NCBI GenBank assembly: GCA_910578665.1
Contig: CAJTQU010000006.1
Location: 1 to 64,000 of the forward strand
Origin: an uncultured Muribaculaceae bacterium
GTDB lineage: Bacteria; Bacteroidota; Bacteroidia; Bacteroidales; Muribaculaceae
Direction of reading: 5' to 3'
Length of the DNA stretch: 64,000 nt
Positions 17,494 to 26,887 of the stretch are shown here, piece after piece (position 1 is the stretch's first letter; every line of letters starts with the position of its first letter). Position numbers and translations under genes: made by a program. Below the pieces are notes generated by a model. It searched no databases. It had not been told where the DNA came from and saw nothing but the letters and a program-made list of their open reading frames with translations.

Positions 17494-17501
17494 TAATTTT
17501 G
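17494..17501 (+). promoter_or_regulatory. Possible promoter -7 element of gyrA
   Basis: TAATTTTG preceded 19 bases earlier by TTTA (17471-17474). It is the best plus-strand match upstream of gyrA but lies 220 bases from the start codon. Confidence 0.4.
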
Positions 17502-17722
17502 TCCTAATTTGGCGTGGTGCGGGAATGCCGCCACACCCCATATCATCAGCCGGCTAAAGCTGCAAAGACTATGCGGCTCGACCAACGCGGGAGCAATGTC
17601 ATTGAACCGCTGCCGTTGCGACACACCGATAGTGGGAACCGCAGTGAATATCCTTATGATAATCATCAGCCGGCAATGGACTTTATATGTTACTTTACAC
17701 TTAGTTAGAAGGTAAATACGCA

Positions 17723-20248
17723 ATGCAAGAAGACAGAATTATCCCGGTAAACATTGACTCGGAAATGAAGAAGTCCTACATAGACTACTCCATGTCCGTT
17801 ATCGTTTCCCGTGCTTTGCCCGATGTGCGTGACGGCTTCAAGCCTGTCCACCGCCGTGTACTGTTCGGTATGGATGTGCTGGGCAATAATTATTCCGGTG
17901 ACACAAAGAAAAGTGCCCGTATAGTAGGTGAGGTCATGGGTAAATACCACCCTCACGGTGACTCATCGATATATCTTACAATGGTACGTATGGCCCAGGA
18001 ATGGAGCCTGCGTTATCCGCTTGTCTACGGGCAGGGCAACTTCGGCTCTATCGACGGAGACTCTCCTGCCGCCATGCGATACACAGAGGTCAAACTCGAA
18101 AAAATGGGCGAAGAAATGCTACGGGACCTGGACGAAGATACGGTAGACTTTATCCCGAACTTTGACAACACCCTGTCTGAACCTTCCGTATTGCCCACAC
18201 GTATTCCAAACCTGCTGGTAAACGGCGCAAGCGGTATAGCAGTGGGTATGGCTACCAATATGCCTCCGCACAATCTGACAGAGACGCTCAACGGGGCAAT
18301 AGCGCTAATTGACAACAGCGATCTGTCAGTATCAGACCTGATGGAATATGTCAAAGCTCCTGATTTTCCTACAGGAGGGGAAATATTCGGCCTCCAGGGA
18401 GTCAGAGACGCTTTCGAGACAGGACGAGGCCGCATACTAATACGTGCCAAAGCAGAAATAGAGTCACACAACGACCATGACCAGATCGTAATATCCGAAA
18501 TACCATACGGCGTAATCAAGAAAGATCTTGTAAAGAGTATTGCCGATTTGGTCATAGAGAAAAAAATCGAGGGCATATCCGACATCACGGATACCTCGGC
18601 ACGCGGCAAGATAGAAATCACCATCGACGTAAAGCGTGATGCCAATGCCAACGTCATCTTAAACAAACTCTACAAGATGACCCAGCTACAGACCTCATTC
18701 TCTGTGAACAACGTAGCTCTCGTAAACGGGCGTCCCAAAACACTCAACTTAAAAGAACTGCTCCAGGCATTTATAGAGCACCGTCACGAAGTGGTGATAC
18801 GCCGCACCAGATACCAGTTGAAAAAGGCCGAAGAACGGGCGCACATCGTCCAAGGCCTTATGATAGCGTGCGACAATATCGACGAGGTCATACACATAAT
18901 CCGTTCGTCACAGACCACAGAAGAGGCGCGCACCCGTCTAAGCGAGCGCTTTGATCTGGATGACGCCCAGACACGCGCCATAGTCGAGATGAGGCTCCGC
19001 CAGCTCACCGGCCTGGAGATGGACAAACTGCGTGCCGAATATGACGAGCTCATGAGCCTTATACAGCGTCTCAACGAGATCCTCAGCAACGACGAAGTAT
19101 GCCGCTCTGTCATAAAACACGAACTGGAAGAGGTAAGAGACAAATACGGTGACGAACGCCGCACCACTATCAATCCTTTCAGCGGAGATTTTAATGCCGA
19201 AGACTTTTATCCCGATGACCCGATGATCATCACCATATCTCATCTGGGATATATAAAACGTACACCTCTGGCAGACTTCCGCGCCCAACATCGCGGAGGT
19301 GTAGGGGCCAAGGGAAGCGACACGCGCGACTCAGACTTCATAGAGCACATCTACCCCGCGACAAACCATAATTATTTGCTGTTCTTCACACAGAAAGGGC
19401 GTTGCTACTGGCTTAAGGTATATGAGATTCCCGAAGGCACTAAAAATTCTAAAGGACGAGCCATACAGAACCTGCTCAACATAGAGTCTGACGATGCCGT
19501 CAACGCGGTCATACGCATAGAGCATCTGGACGACGAGGAATACACCTCTACCCACAATCTGGTATTCTGCACCAAAAACGGTATAATAAAGAAAACCCCG
19601 TTAAAAGCCTATTCCAATCCACGCAAAGTGGGAGTAAACGCCATAATAATAAGGGATGACGACAAGGTGATAGACGTATGTCTCACAGACGGCAACTCTG
19701 AAATCATAATAGCCGACCGCGAAGGACGCGCCATAAGATTCAACGAGGAATGTGTGAGAGAAATGGGACGTATGTCCACCGGTGTACGCGGTATTATGCT
19801 CGGCGAAAGCGATGACGAAGTGGTAGGCATGATTACAGTTCCTCAAAACACCAAAGAATCCGTGCTTGTCGTATCGTCAAAAGGTTATGGCAAACGTTCC
19901 GTAGTGGAAGATTATCGCAAGACCAACCGAGGCGGCAAGGGTGTAAAGACCCTGGCCATATCAGAAAAAACAGGATCTCTGGTAGCCATAAAAAATGTTA
20001 CCGATGATAACGATCTGGTTATAATCAATAAGAGTGGTATAACTATCCGTCTGTCACTTAACGCCGTACCGGTGCAGGGACGCAACACCCAGGGTGTAAA
20101 ACTAATCGATCTGAAGAAGCGCGGAGATGTAATAGCCTCGGTATGCAAAGTAGACTCAGATCCCGAAAACGGAGCAGAAGATGCAGAGACAGAAAATAAT
20201 ACCGACATACAACCATCTGACAATGCAGCTGCTCCGGTAGAAGATTAA
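17723..20248 (+). CDS. gyrA: DNA gyrase subunit A
   Basis: Breakage-reunion subunit of DNA gyrase, acting with GyrB to introduce negative supercoils. The 841-residue protein carries the catalytic tyrosine in AAMRYTEV (Tyr120), the winged-helix and tower regions and a C-terminal beta-pinwheel with a GyrA-box-like RGGVGAKG, which argues for GyrA rather than ParC. The quinolone region reads [10 protein letters not shown]: serine at the Escherichia coli 83 position and leucine at the 87 position, where a non-acidic residue is usual in this phylum. An acidic Asn/Asp/Glu-rich tail ends the protein. Two secreted repeat proteins follow on the same strand. Confidence 0.95.
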   Translation: MQEDRIIPVNIDSEMKKSYIDYSMSVIVSRALPDVRDGFKPVHRRVLFGMDVLGNNYSGDTKKSARIVGEVMGKYHPHGDSSIYLTMVRMAQEWSLRYPLVYGQGNFGSIDGDSPAAMRYTEVKLEKMGEEMLRDLDEDTVDFIPNFDNTLSEPSVLPTRIPNLLVNGASGIAVGMATNMPPHNLTETLNGAIALIDNSDLSVSDLMEYVKAPDFPTGGEIFGLQGVRDAFETGRGRILIRAKAEIESHNDHDQIVISEIPYGVIKKDLVKSIADLVIEKKIEGISDITDTSARGKIEITIDVKRDANANVILNKLYKMTQLQTSFSVNNVALVNGRPKTLNLKELLQAFIEHRHEVVIRRTRYQLKKAEERAHIVQGLMIACDNIDEVIHIIRSSQTTEEARTRLSERFDLDDAQTRAIVEMRLRQLTGLEMDKLRAEYDELMSLIQRLNEILSNDEVCRSVIKHELEEVRDKYGDERRTTINPFSGDFNAEDFYPDDPMIITISHLGYIKRTPLADFRAQHRGGVGAKGSDTRDSDFIEHIYPATNHNYLLFFTQKGRCYWLKVYEIPEGTKNSKGRAIQNLLNIESDDAVNAVIRIEHLDDEEYTSTHNLVFCTKNGIIKKTPLKAYSNPRKVGVNAIIIRDDDKVIDVCLTDGNSEIIIADREGRAIRFNEECVREMGRMSTGVRGIMLGESDDEVVGMITVPQNTKESVLVVSSKGYGKRSVVEDYRKTNRGGKGVKTLAISEKTGSLVAIKNVTDDNDLVIINKSGITIRLSLNAVPVQGRNTQGVKLIDLKKRGDVIASVCKVDSDPENGAEDAETENNTDIQPSDNAAAPVED

Positions 20249-20307
20249 ACCTTTTACAGAATATCTGTCTATACATTTAACAGAATCAACCTAAAAAAAC
20301 TAATAAT

Positions 20308-21390
20308 ATGAGAAAGTTTTTTGCTTTTGCACTGGCAGCCGCAGCTGCCATAGGCGTCCAGGCCCAGGATGCCAAAACTCTGTACAACCAGGCTAAAAAG
20401 CTTGATGACGAGTTCAATAAGTCAAAACCAACACAGATGTCTCCGAACAAGGAGGTCACTCCTGACGTAGCTTTGGGTTTGCTCAATGCCCTTGAGATGT
20501 ACGACCAGGTACTGGTGCTCGACCAGCAGCCTAACGAAAAGGGACAGGTGAAGCCTAAATTCACTAAAAAAATAGAAGACAGCATGAAGAAGCATAGCCA
20601 GGATAATGACTTCAATGTGGCAGCTTCCGTACTGTTCAACGCTGATAAAAAATATCCTGAGGCATACAAAGCTTTCATGATTAGCGGCCAGACATCCCAA
20701 AAGCTCCAGACCGTGCCTGACACTGTATACGCCATTGACTTTCTAAACGCTGGCAACTGCGCTTATGGTAAGGATTTCAAAGCTGCCGCTGCTGCTTATT
20801 CTGCCGCGCGCAAAGCCAACATCAACGATGTCAATGCTTATATATATGACATCGGCAGCCGTCAGAACCTGGCCCAGCAAGATGCCGAATATGCAAAACA
20901 GGCACCTGCCGATATTCATGAAATTGCAAAAGAAGGACTGCAGCGTTTCGGTGCCGGCCAGGACTTCCTGCTGAGCAACTATATGCAGTACTTCATTGAC
21001 AATGACAAGATTGACGAAGCTATCAAAATGCTTGAACAGCTCCAGGCCCAAGAACCAGAAAACGCCAATATATATCGCCTGCGCGGAATTATCTGCAACG
21101 CAAACAACAAGTATGCAGAAGCTATACCCGCATTTCTGACTATGGCTAAATATACCGACCGTTTCGACTATCTCTATAAAGCAGCCGATGACCTGAACAG
21201 AATAGGCAAACTCATGATGGGCAACCTCGGCAACAAGGTAACCCCGGAACAGAAAGCGCAAGTAATGGAGATCTTCAACTCTGCCAACGAAATAGCAAAC
21301 AAGGCTAAAACAGCAGAAGGAGCCGATGCATCTGCAGAAGATCTGATCGACCAGATACAGTACAGCATTGAAAATGCACAGAAACTCTAA
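20308..21390 (+). CDS. Secreted tetratricopeptide-repeat-like protein
   Basis: A 360-residue exported protein. An N-terminal signal peptide (MRKFFAFALAAAAAIGVQAQ, cleavage after about residue 20) is followed by helical repeats typical of tetratricopeptide proteins (for example KAAAAAYSAARKANINDVNA, EAIKMLEQLQAQEPENANIY and YAEAIPAFLTMAKY). No catalytic motif is seen. It starts 59 bases after gyrA and ends at a strong terminator (21411-21437). The next gene encodes a related but divergent protein: both share an E-A-F-M-I motif followed by a similar helical block, so they look like an old duplication. The role is probably protein-protein interaction in the periplasm or at the outer membrane; this is inferred. 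Confidence 0.75.
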   Translation: MRKFFAFALAAAAAIGVQAQDAKTLYNQAKKLDDEFNKSKPTQMSPNKEVTPDVALGLLNALEMYDQVLVLDQQPNEKGQVKPKFTKKIEDSMKKHSQDNDFNVAASVLFNADKKYPEAYKAFMISGQTSQKLQTVPDTVYAIDFLNAGNCAYGKDFKAAAAAYSAARKANINDVNAYIYDIGSRQNLAQQDAEYAKQAPADIHEIAKEGLQRFGAGQDFLLSNYMQYFIDNDKIDEAIKMLEQLQAQEPENANIYRLRGIICNANNKYAEAIPAFLTMAKYTDRFDYLYKAADDLNRIGKLMMGNLGNKVTPEQKAQVMEIFNSANEIANKAKTAEGADASAEDLIDQIQYSIENAQKL

Positions 21391-21410
21391 AAAGCCACTC
21401 TGTATAACCG

Positions 21411-21447
21411 ACCGGGCGCATCGCTGATGCGCCCGGTTTCTATTTCT
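21411..21447 (+). terminator. Terminator after the first repeat-protein gene
   Basis: A 12-base-pair GC-rich perfect stem (21411-21422 with 21426-21437) closes a three-base loop and is followed by a T-rich stretch (TTCTATTTCT). It lies 20 bases after the stop codon and separates the two related repeat-protein genes. Confidence 0.8.
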
Positions 21448-21473
21448 CCCCTATCGAAACGAACATCCGATGA

Positions 21474-21505
21474 TTTTAATATCTCGTCAGAATTTATTAA
21501 CTTTG
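21474..21505 (+). promoter_or_regulatory. Promoter giving a nearly leaderless message
   Basis: TTTT (21474-21477) and TAACTTTG (21498-21505) are 20 bases apart, a good Bacteroidetes promoter. The start codon of the second repeat protein is at 21514, so transcription would begin only a few bases before it. Confidence 0.6.
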
Positions 21506-21513
21506 TATTTGAG

Positions 21514-22725
21514 ATGAAAAAGATTCTTATACTACTGCTCGGCACGTTATCCATAGTCCCTGTTGCATTGTCCAAACCGAAGTGCTTGAAGAACGCTGAA
21601 AAACTGATAGGCAACGCAGCAGAGATAGTCCAGGCACGCAAATATATATCTGAGGCGATGGCAGACACACTGCTGGAGCGGCAGGCATATACCCACTACC
21701 TGGCCGGCAAAATAGAAAAGGAGCTTTACCGGCACTACTATAAGAAACTATCTATCAACCGAAACGACCCGTCTGTAGACCACACGGCCATGGCAGACGC
21801 GCTCATAAACGCATACCGCGAATTTGTCACTACCATGAGCCTCGATACGCTCACCGACAAAAAAGGTCGTAAAAAAACCACATACAGCCCGGAGATAGCA
21901 GAATGGATAACCAAAAGCGCTCCAGCTATATACAACGCCGGCATCGCGTATATGAATAAAAAACTCTATTTCCCGAAAGGATATGAGGCATTCATGATAT
22001 ATGCCGATCTGCCAGACAAATCATTTTTCATCCCCTCTACACCCATGTCTGACTCCGTACGCGCCACAGCCTACTTCTACGGCGGCGTCATGGCCTATAA
22101 CGCCGCCAAACACCGTGAAGCAGCCTCTGCTTTCAGACGGGCACGAGAGTTCGGTTACAAACGTAAAGAGGTCTTTCTCAACGAAATGTCCAGTCTCTCG
22201 CATTTGGCACAAGACAATCCGACAGACATAGACAGCCTTTCAGCATCTGTCACAAAACTGGCCCATAGAGGATTCATGCTATACGGAAACACAAATCCGC
22301 TGTTTCTGCAAAAATATGTGGCAGGCATGCTTATCGAGCACAAACCGGACAGCGCATTGTCTGCTATAGATATTGCCATAAAAGACGATAAAGGCAGCCT
22401 GAGCGACCTGCATGCCATGAAAGCCAGCGTAATGGCATCCATGGGCAGAAACATCGATGCTGTCGATGAATACAAAACTGCCGCATCCGACACTCTGGCA
22501 CAATTTAACACCCTGCAAATGGCGGCACAGCATATAGCGATGGTCGGCATTGCGCAACTCGGAGAAACCCAGGGCAGAGGCAAGGAAGCGCGTAGAAAAA
22601 CAAAAGAAATCAAGGAATCATATCTGCGCCCGGCACTTGAATATGCCCTTAGGGCAAAAGCCATTAAAAATGACGACCCTATAGTGGCCAACACCATAGA
22701 GACAGTTACTTACTACCTGCATTAG
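21514..22725 (+). CDS. Secreted helical-repeat protein, relative of the upstream gene
   Basis: A 403-residue exported protein. The start at 21514 is chosen because it begins a clear signal peptide (MKKILILLLGTLSIVPVALS) and because the promoter -7 element at 21498-21505 lies inside the longer frame that opens at 21427. The mature part is helical with tetratricopeptide-like segments (AKHREAASAFRRAREFG; ALSAIDIAIKDDKGSLSDLH). The GYEAFMIYADLP block parallels AYKAFMISG in the preceding gene, indicating common descent. No enzymatic motif is seen. The mature part is rich in Lys/Arg. Function unknown. Confidence 0.68.
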   Translation: MKKILILLLGTLSIVPVALSKPKCLKNAEKLIGNAAEIVQARKYISEAMADTLLERQAYTHYLAGKIEKELYRHYYKKLSINRNDPSVDHTAMADALINAYREFVTTMSLDTLTDKKGRKKTTYSPEIAEWITKSAPAIYNAGIAYMNKKLYFPKGYEAFMIYADLPDKSFFIPSTPMSDSVRATAYFYGGVMAYNAAKHREAASAFRRAREFGYKRKEVFLNEMSSLSHLAQDNPTDIDSLSASVTKLAHRGFMLYGNTNPLFLQKYVAGMLIEHKPDSALSAIDIAIKDDKGSLSDLHAMKASVMASMGRNIDAVDEYKTAASDTLAQFNTLQMAAQHIAMVGIAQLGETQGRGKEARRKTKEIKESYLRPALEYALRAKAIKNDDPIVANTIETVTYYLH

Positions 22726-22752
22726 TTTTTGATTTTTAAACGGCTGGCAGCC

Positions 22753-22783
22753 ATTGCGGTATCCGTAATTTTTCGTAAATTTG
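22753..22783 (+). promoter_or_regulatory. Promoter of purH
   Basis: ATTG (22753-22756) and TAAATTTG (22776-22783) are 19 bases apart, in good agreement with the Bacteroidetes consensus, 22 bases before the purH start codon. Confidence 0.65.
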
Positions 22784-22805
22784 CAGTCTCAAAAATTATA
22801 ATCGC

Positions 22806-24329
22806 ATGGAGGATATCAAACAGATAAAGTCCGCCTTGGTATCAGTATACCACAAGGATGGATTAGATAGGATTCTTAATCTATTGAATGACAACGGAGT
22901 AACACTAATCTCCACGGGTGGCACACAGAGCTTTATAGAAAGCCTCGGTATTCCATGCAAATCGGTGGAAAGCCTCACAGGCTATCCCTCTATATTAGGA
23001 GGCCGCGTAAAGACACTCCATCCGAAAGTATTTGGCGGCATACTCACACGTCGTGACAACGAATCCGACAAAAACCAGATTGAACAATACGAAATACCCG
23101 AGATCGACCTCGTAATAGTCGATCTGTACCCGTTTGAACAGACCGTGGCTTCGGGAGCCTCCGATGCCGATATTATAGAAAAAATCGATATCGGCGGAAT
23201 CTCGCTCATACGTGGCGCGGCAAAAAACTTCAACGATGTCGTAATCGTTGCGTCTAAGGCGCAGTACCAGCCTCTTCTAGAAATACTTGAAAATAACGGG
23301 GCCAAGACTTCGCTGAAAGAAAGGAGATGGTTTGCCAAAGAAGCTTTCGCCGTATCCAGCCATTATGATTCGGCCATATTCAACTGGTTTGACAGCAAAG
23401 AGAATTCCGCGCTGCGTTTATGCGAAGACAGCCGCTGCTCTTTGCGTTATGGCGAAAACCCCCACCAGCAAGCATCTTTCTACGGAGATTTCAACAAAAT
23501 GTTCGACAAACTGCATGGCAAAGAAATATCATATAACAACCTCCTTGACATCGATGCCGCAGTAAGCCTTATCAACGATTTCGACGAACCGACTTTCGCG
23601 ATACTGAAACATAACAATGCCTGTGGCATAGCCTCTCGTGCAACCATAGCCGAAGCATGGACCGCCGCCCTTGCCTGTGACCCTGTATCGGCATTCGGAG
23701 GAGTATTAATTGCCAACGGAACTATTGATGAGGCCGTTGCCGAAGAAATAAACAAAATATTCTTCGAGGTAATCATAGCGCCCGAATATACCGAAAAGGC
23801 TCTTGAAACCCTTAAATGCAAAAAGAACCGTATTATACTGGTTGCAAAAGACCTCTCACTGCCTGCTACCAGATACCGCTCGGCATTAAACGGCATACTC
23901 GCCCAGCAAGCTGACGCAAACGTAGAGACTGAGAAAGACTTTCGCAATGTCACTAGCCTACAACCGACCCAGGCCCAGATAGAAGATCTGGTATTTGCAA
24001 ATAAAATCGTGAAGCACAGCAAGAGCAACGCAATTGTTCTAGCCAAAGGCAAACAATTATGTGCCAGCGGAATCGGCCAGACATCACGTGTCGACGCGCT
24101 GAGGCAGGCCATTGAAAAATCCCGTTCTTTCGATTTCGATCTCAAAGGCGCCGTAATGGCCTCCGACGCGTTCTTCCCCTTTGCTGACTGCGTTGAGATA
24201 GCTCGTGAAGCAGGTATTGAGGCAGTGGTCCATCCCGGAGGTTCCGTGCGAGACCAGGATTCGGTGGACTATTGTGACAAGCACAATATGGCCATGGTGA
24301 TGACAGGCATACGGCATTTCAAACACTAA
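22806..24329 (+). CDS. purH: Bifunctional AICAR transformylase / IMP cyclohydrolase
   Basis: Performs the last two steps of purine synthesis: formyl transfer to AICAR, then closure to IMP. The 507-residue protein has the N-terminal cyclohydrolase domain of the methylglyoxal-synthase fold (1-195; STGGTQSFIESLG, GGRVKTLHPKVFGG, DLVIVDLYPFE) and the C-terminal transformylase domain (200-507; CSLRYGENPHQQASF, LKHNNACGIASR, SAFGGVLIANG). The start is supported by the promoter 22 bases upstream. It leads the purH-mreB-mreC-mreD-mrdA-rodA cluster, an order commonly kept in Bacteroidales. Confidence 0.96.
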   Translation: MEDIKQIKSALVSVYHKDGLDRILNLLNDNGVTLISTGGTQSFIESLGIPCKSVESLTGYPSILGGRVKTLHPKVFGGILTRRDNESDKNQIEQYEIPEIDLVIVDLYPFEQTVASGASDADIIEKIDIGGISLIRGAAKNFNDVVIVASKAQYQPLLEILENNGAKTSLKERRWFAKEAFAVSSHYDSAIFNWFDSKENSALRLCEDSRCSLRYGENPHQQASFYGDFNKMFDKLHGKEISYNNLLDIDAAVSLINDFDEPTFAILKHNNACGIASRATIAEAWTAALACDPVSAFGGVLIANGTIDEAVAEEINKIFFEVIIAPEYTEKALETLKCKKNRIILVAKDLSLPATRYRSALNGILAQQADANVETEKDFRNVTSLQPTQAQIEDLVFANKIVKHSKSNAIVLAKGKQLCASGIGQTSRVDALRQAIEKSRSFDFDLKGAVMASDAFFPFADCVEIAREAGIEAVVHPGGSVRDQDSVDYCDKHNMAMVMTGIRHFKH

Positions 24330-24374
24330 CGCCGATTCAAATTCTTAATTTTCACCCTTTCATTTTAACTGATA

Positions 24375-25400
24375 ATGGGATTCTTTTCGTTTACACAAGA
24401 GATAGCGATGGACCTCGGCACAGCCAACTCCATCATTATCCACAACAATAAAATCGTAGTCGACGAGCCATCCGTAGTGGCCGTAGAGACCAAAAGCGAC
24501 AGAGTACTTGCCGTGGGCAAACAGGCCCATCTGATGGAAGGAAAGGAGCCTCCCGGCATACGCACCATACGTCCGTTGCGCGACGGCGTAATAGCCGACT
24601 TTACAGCAGCCGAGCAGATGATACGCGGCCTGGTGAAACTTGTAGGCAACAAACGCAGGTGGTTTGCCCCCACGCTGCGCATGGTGGTATGCATACCATC
24701 CGGATCAACCGAAGTAGAAATACGCGCGGTAAAAGACTCCAGCGAGCATGCCGGCGGCCGCGATGTATACCTGATTCCGGAACCAATGGCGGCCGCGCTC
24801 GGAATGGGTCTAGATGTCGAAGCTCCGCAAGGCAACATGATAGTAGACATAGGCGGCGGTACGACAGAAATAGCCGTAATATCATTAGGCGGCATAGTCA
24901 GCAACAAAAGTATCCGCATAGCCGGCAACGAGCTTACAGCCGACATACAGGAGCACATGAGCCGTGTGCACAACCTTAAAGTCGGTGTAACCATGGCTGA
25001 GAACATTAAGATTAATGTAGGTTCTGCTCTGACAGAACTCGACAATCCGCCCGAAGACTTCGTGGTACGCGGTCCCAATAAAATAACAGCGCTACCCATG
25101 GAAGTGAGCGTTTCCTACCAGGAAGTGGCCCACTGCATTGACAAGACCATATCGAAAATGGAAGCGGCGGTGCTTGACGCCCTCGAAAACACTCCGCCAG
25201 AGTTATACTCCGATGTTGTCGAAAAAGGTATCTATCTGGCTGGCGGCGGAGCCTTGCTCCGCGGTCTTGACAAACGCCTTACTGATAAGTTCAACATCAC
25301 ATTCCATGTGGCCGAAGACCCTCTCCACGCAGTGGCGCGAGGCACAGGTGTCGCGCTTAAGAACATCAACAGGTTCTCTTTCCTCAAAAAGAATTCCTAA
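24375..25400 (+). CDS. mreB: Rod shape-determining protein MreB
   Basis: Actin-like ATPase that forms membrane-attached filaments guiding lateral wall growth. The 341-residue length is normal. Phosphate-binding segments are visible: DLGTANSII (about 13-21), DIGGGTTEIAVIS in the second half, and the adenosine motif YLAGGGALLRGLD. The N-terminal MGFFSFTQEI suits membrane attachment. It is 45 bases after purH and is followed by mreC after a hairpin (25420-25457). Confidence 0.96.
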   Translation: MGFFSFTQEIAMDLGTANSIIIHNNKIVVDEPSVVAVETKSDRVLAVGKQAHLMEGKEPPGIRTIRPLRDGVIADFTAAEQMIRGLVKLVGNKRRWFAPTLRMVVCIPSGSTEVEIRAVKDSSEHAGGRDVYLIPEPMAAALGMGLDVEAPQGNMIVDIGGGTTEIAVISLGGIVSNKSIRIAGNELTADIQEHMSRVHNLKVGVTMAENIKINVGSALTELDNPPEDFVVRGPNKITALPMEVSVSYQEVAHCIDKTISKMEAAVLDALENTPPELYSDVVEKGIYLAGGGALLRGLDKRLTDKFNITFHVAEDPLHAVARGTGVALKNINRFSFLKKNS

Positions 25401-25419
25401 TCCTCCGTTCTCTGGCGCT

Positions 25420-25457
25420 TGCCCTCACTTATGCCGGTCTGGCATAAAGTAAGGGCA
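25420..25457 (+). terminator. Hairpin between mreB and mreC
   Basis: Arms 25420-25435 and 25441-25457 pair almost fully (one G-U-type pair and a one-base bulge) around a five-base loop. No T run follows at once. It may attenuate transcription or set mRNA decay so that MreB is made in excess of MreC and MreD. Confidence 0.5.
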
Positions 25458-25483
25458 GGCGTCCGCATAATATAAAAACAGAA

Positions 25484-26332
25484 GTGCGCTCGCTGATATA
25501 TTTCTTCATGAAATACAGCACGGCTATGTTATTCATAGTATTCGTGCTGGTGAGTTGTATACTGTTGTTCAGCGGCAATCTGTACCAGCAGAGCGTATAT
25601 CTAACATCGGCCAACGCGGTAAGCAGCGGAATATACGGAGTTTCACACGGCATTACAGGCTATTTCAACCTCAGAAGCATTAATGAAGATTTACAACTGC
25701 GCAATGCCACTCTCGAAAACGAAGTGCTCAACCTTAAGAATGAGATAAGCTATCTTAAGACAGTAATACCTCTTGATTCCGTCGAAGCCGAACGCCTGCA
25801 GGCACACCGATTTGAATTTATAATGGCTACGGTCATAAACAACAGTGTGCACCGTCCGCGTAACTATTTCACCGTAAACAAAGGATATGATGACGGCATA
25901 AGGCCCGGCATGGGAGTTGTGTCGCAAAACGGCATAGCCGGCATAGTAAACGTTACTGGCAAACACACATCACGCATAATATCACTCTTAAACGTCACTC
26001 AGCATTTTTCTGTCAAAGTAAAGGGAACCAACTATGTGGGATCGCTTGAATGGAAAGAGGGAAATCCAGCAACAGCATATGTGGCCGAAATGCCCAGGCA
26101 TGTAAAATACCATGTCGGCGACACTATAGTGACCAGCGGATATTCAACAACATTTCCCGAGGGCATACCCGTAGGTGTCATTCTGTCGCAGGTAAAAACT
26201 GCCGATGACAACTTCTTTACGCTCAAGATCAGACTTGCATCAGATTTTAACGAGCTAAGCACTGTGAGAATTATAAAAGACGAATACAAAAACGAACTCG
26301 ACTCACTAACAAACTTTGATGTCGCCCAATAA
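25484..26332 (+). CDS. mreC: Rod shape-determining protein MreC
   Basis: Bitopic periplasmic scaffold of the elongation complex that binds PBP2. The 282-residue protein has one N-terminal membrane segment (about 10-28, STAMLFIVFVLVSCILLF), a coiled coil (about 65-95, INEDLQLRNATLENEVLNLK) and the two beta domains with INNSVHRPRNYFTVNKG and GIRPGMGVVSQNGIAGIV. The start is a GTG at 25484. It is preferred over the ATG at 25508 because residues before that ATG (RSLIYFFMKY) match the conserved N-terminus of Bacteroidales MreC. It sits 83 bases after mreB and 9 bases before mreD. Confidence 0.92.
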   Translation: MRSLIYFFMKYSTAMLFIVFVLVSCILLFSGNLYQQSVYLTSANAVSSGIYGVSHGITGYFNLRSINEDLQLRNATLENEVLNLKNEISYLKTVIPLDSVEAERLQAHRFEFIMATVINNSVHRPRNYFTVNKGYDDGIRPGMGVVSQNGIAGIVNVTGKHTSRIISLLNVTQHFSVKVKGTNYVGSLEWKEGNPATAYVAEMPRHVKYHVGDTIVTSGYSTTFPEGIPVGVILSQVKTADDNFFTLKIRLASDFNELSTVRIIKDEYKNELDSLTNFDVAQ

Positions 26333-26341
26333 CATATACAA

Positions 26342-26857
26342 ATGTCAAAGTCCGTAATAAGCTACTTCGTTATTTTCCTGGTACTGCTTCTTATCCAAGT
26401 GCTGATATGCAACAATATCATGCTGTTCGGCGTAGCCACACCTGTCATATTCATTTTCATCATTCTTCGTCTGCCTATGGACACTCCTGTGAAAATAGTA
26501 ATGACAGTTGCATTCCTAAGCGGACTGCTTGTAGACATTTTCTCAGATACCCCCGGTGTGAATGCCCTGGCTTGCACTATATTGTCAGTCCTTCGTAAAC
26601 CGATATACTTCATGTACATCGGAAAAGATGAGAATCTAGCTGGGGCATCACCGTCAGTATCCTCCCTCGGTGTACCTCTATTTTTGAAATACCTGTTTTC
26701 AATGGTATTGATATACTGCACTTTGGAAATAGGACTTGAATTCTTTACATTCATCAGTATCAAACGCATGCTGCTGATAATAAGCGCCAGCACACTTCTA
26801 TCCTTTATACTCCTGATTGGTGTGGACAGTATAACGGTAAGCAAGACGGTACACTGA
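26342..26857 (+). CDS. mreD: Rod shape-determining protein MreD
   Basis: Integral inner-membrane component of the elongation complex. The 171-residue protein is hydrophobic with about five membrane segments (for example VISYFVIFLVLLLIQVLI near the N-terminus and LLIISASTLLSFILLIGV near the C-terminus) and the family pattern DTPGVNALACTILSVLRKP in the middle. It is placed between mreC and the PBP2 gene, 9 bases after the former and 30 bases before the latter, which supports the assignment despite the low conservation of MreD. Confidence 0.88.
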   Translation: MSKSVISYFVIFLVLLLIQVLICNNIMLFGVATPVIFIFIILRLPMDTPVKIVMTVAFLSGLLVDIFSDTPGVNALACTILSVLRKPIYFMYIGKDENLAGASPSVSSLGVPLFLKYLFSMVLIYCTLEIGLEFFTFISIKRMLLIISASTLLSFILLIGVDSITVSKTVH

Positions 26858-26887
26858 ATTCCCCAATCTTTATACAGGGTGTGACCA

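Larger units (their letters stand above)
17265..17722. other. Divergent clpC-gyrA intergenic region
   Basis: A 458-base region without a convincing gene. The left part holds the clpC leader and promoter. TAATTTTG at 17494-17501 fits a plus-strand -7 element for gyrA and implies a leader of about 210 bases. In that leader the 13-base word ATCATCAGCCGGC occurs twice (17542-17554 and 17662-17674), 120 bases apart. Short frames here begin with TTG or GTG, show no family resemblance and are not called. Confidence 0.5.

Noticed and set aside
17509..17715. Short frames in the gyrA leader, starting with TTG or GTG
   Set aside because: Weak starts and no recognisable protein pattern; they lie in an intergenic leader.
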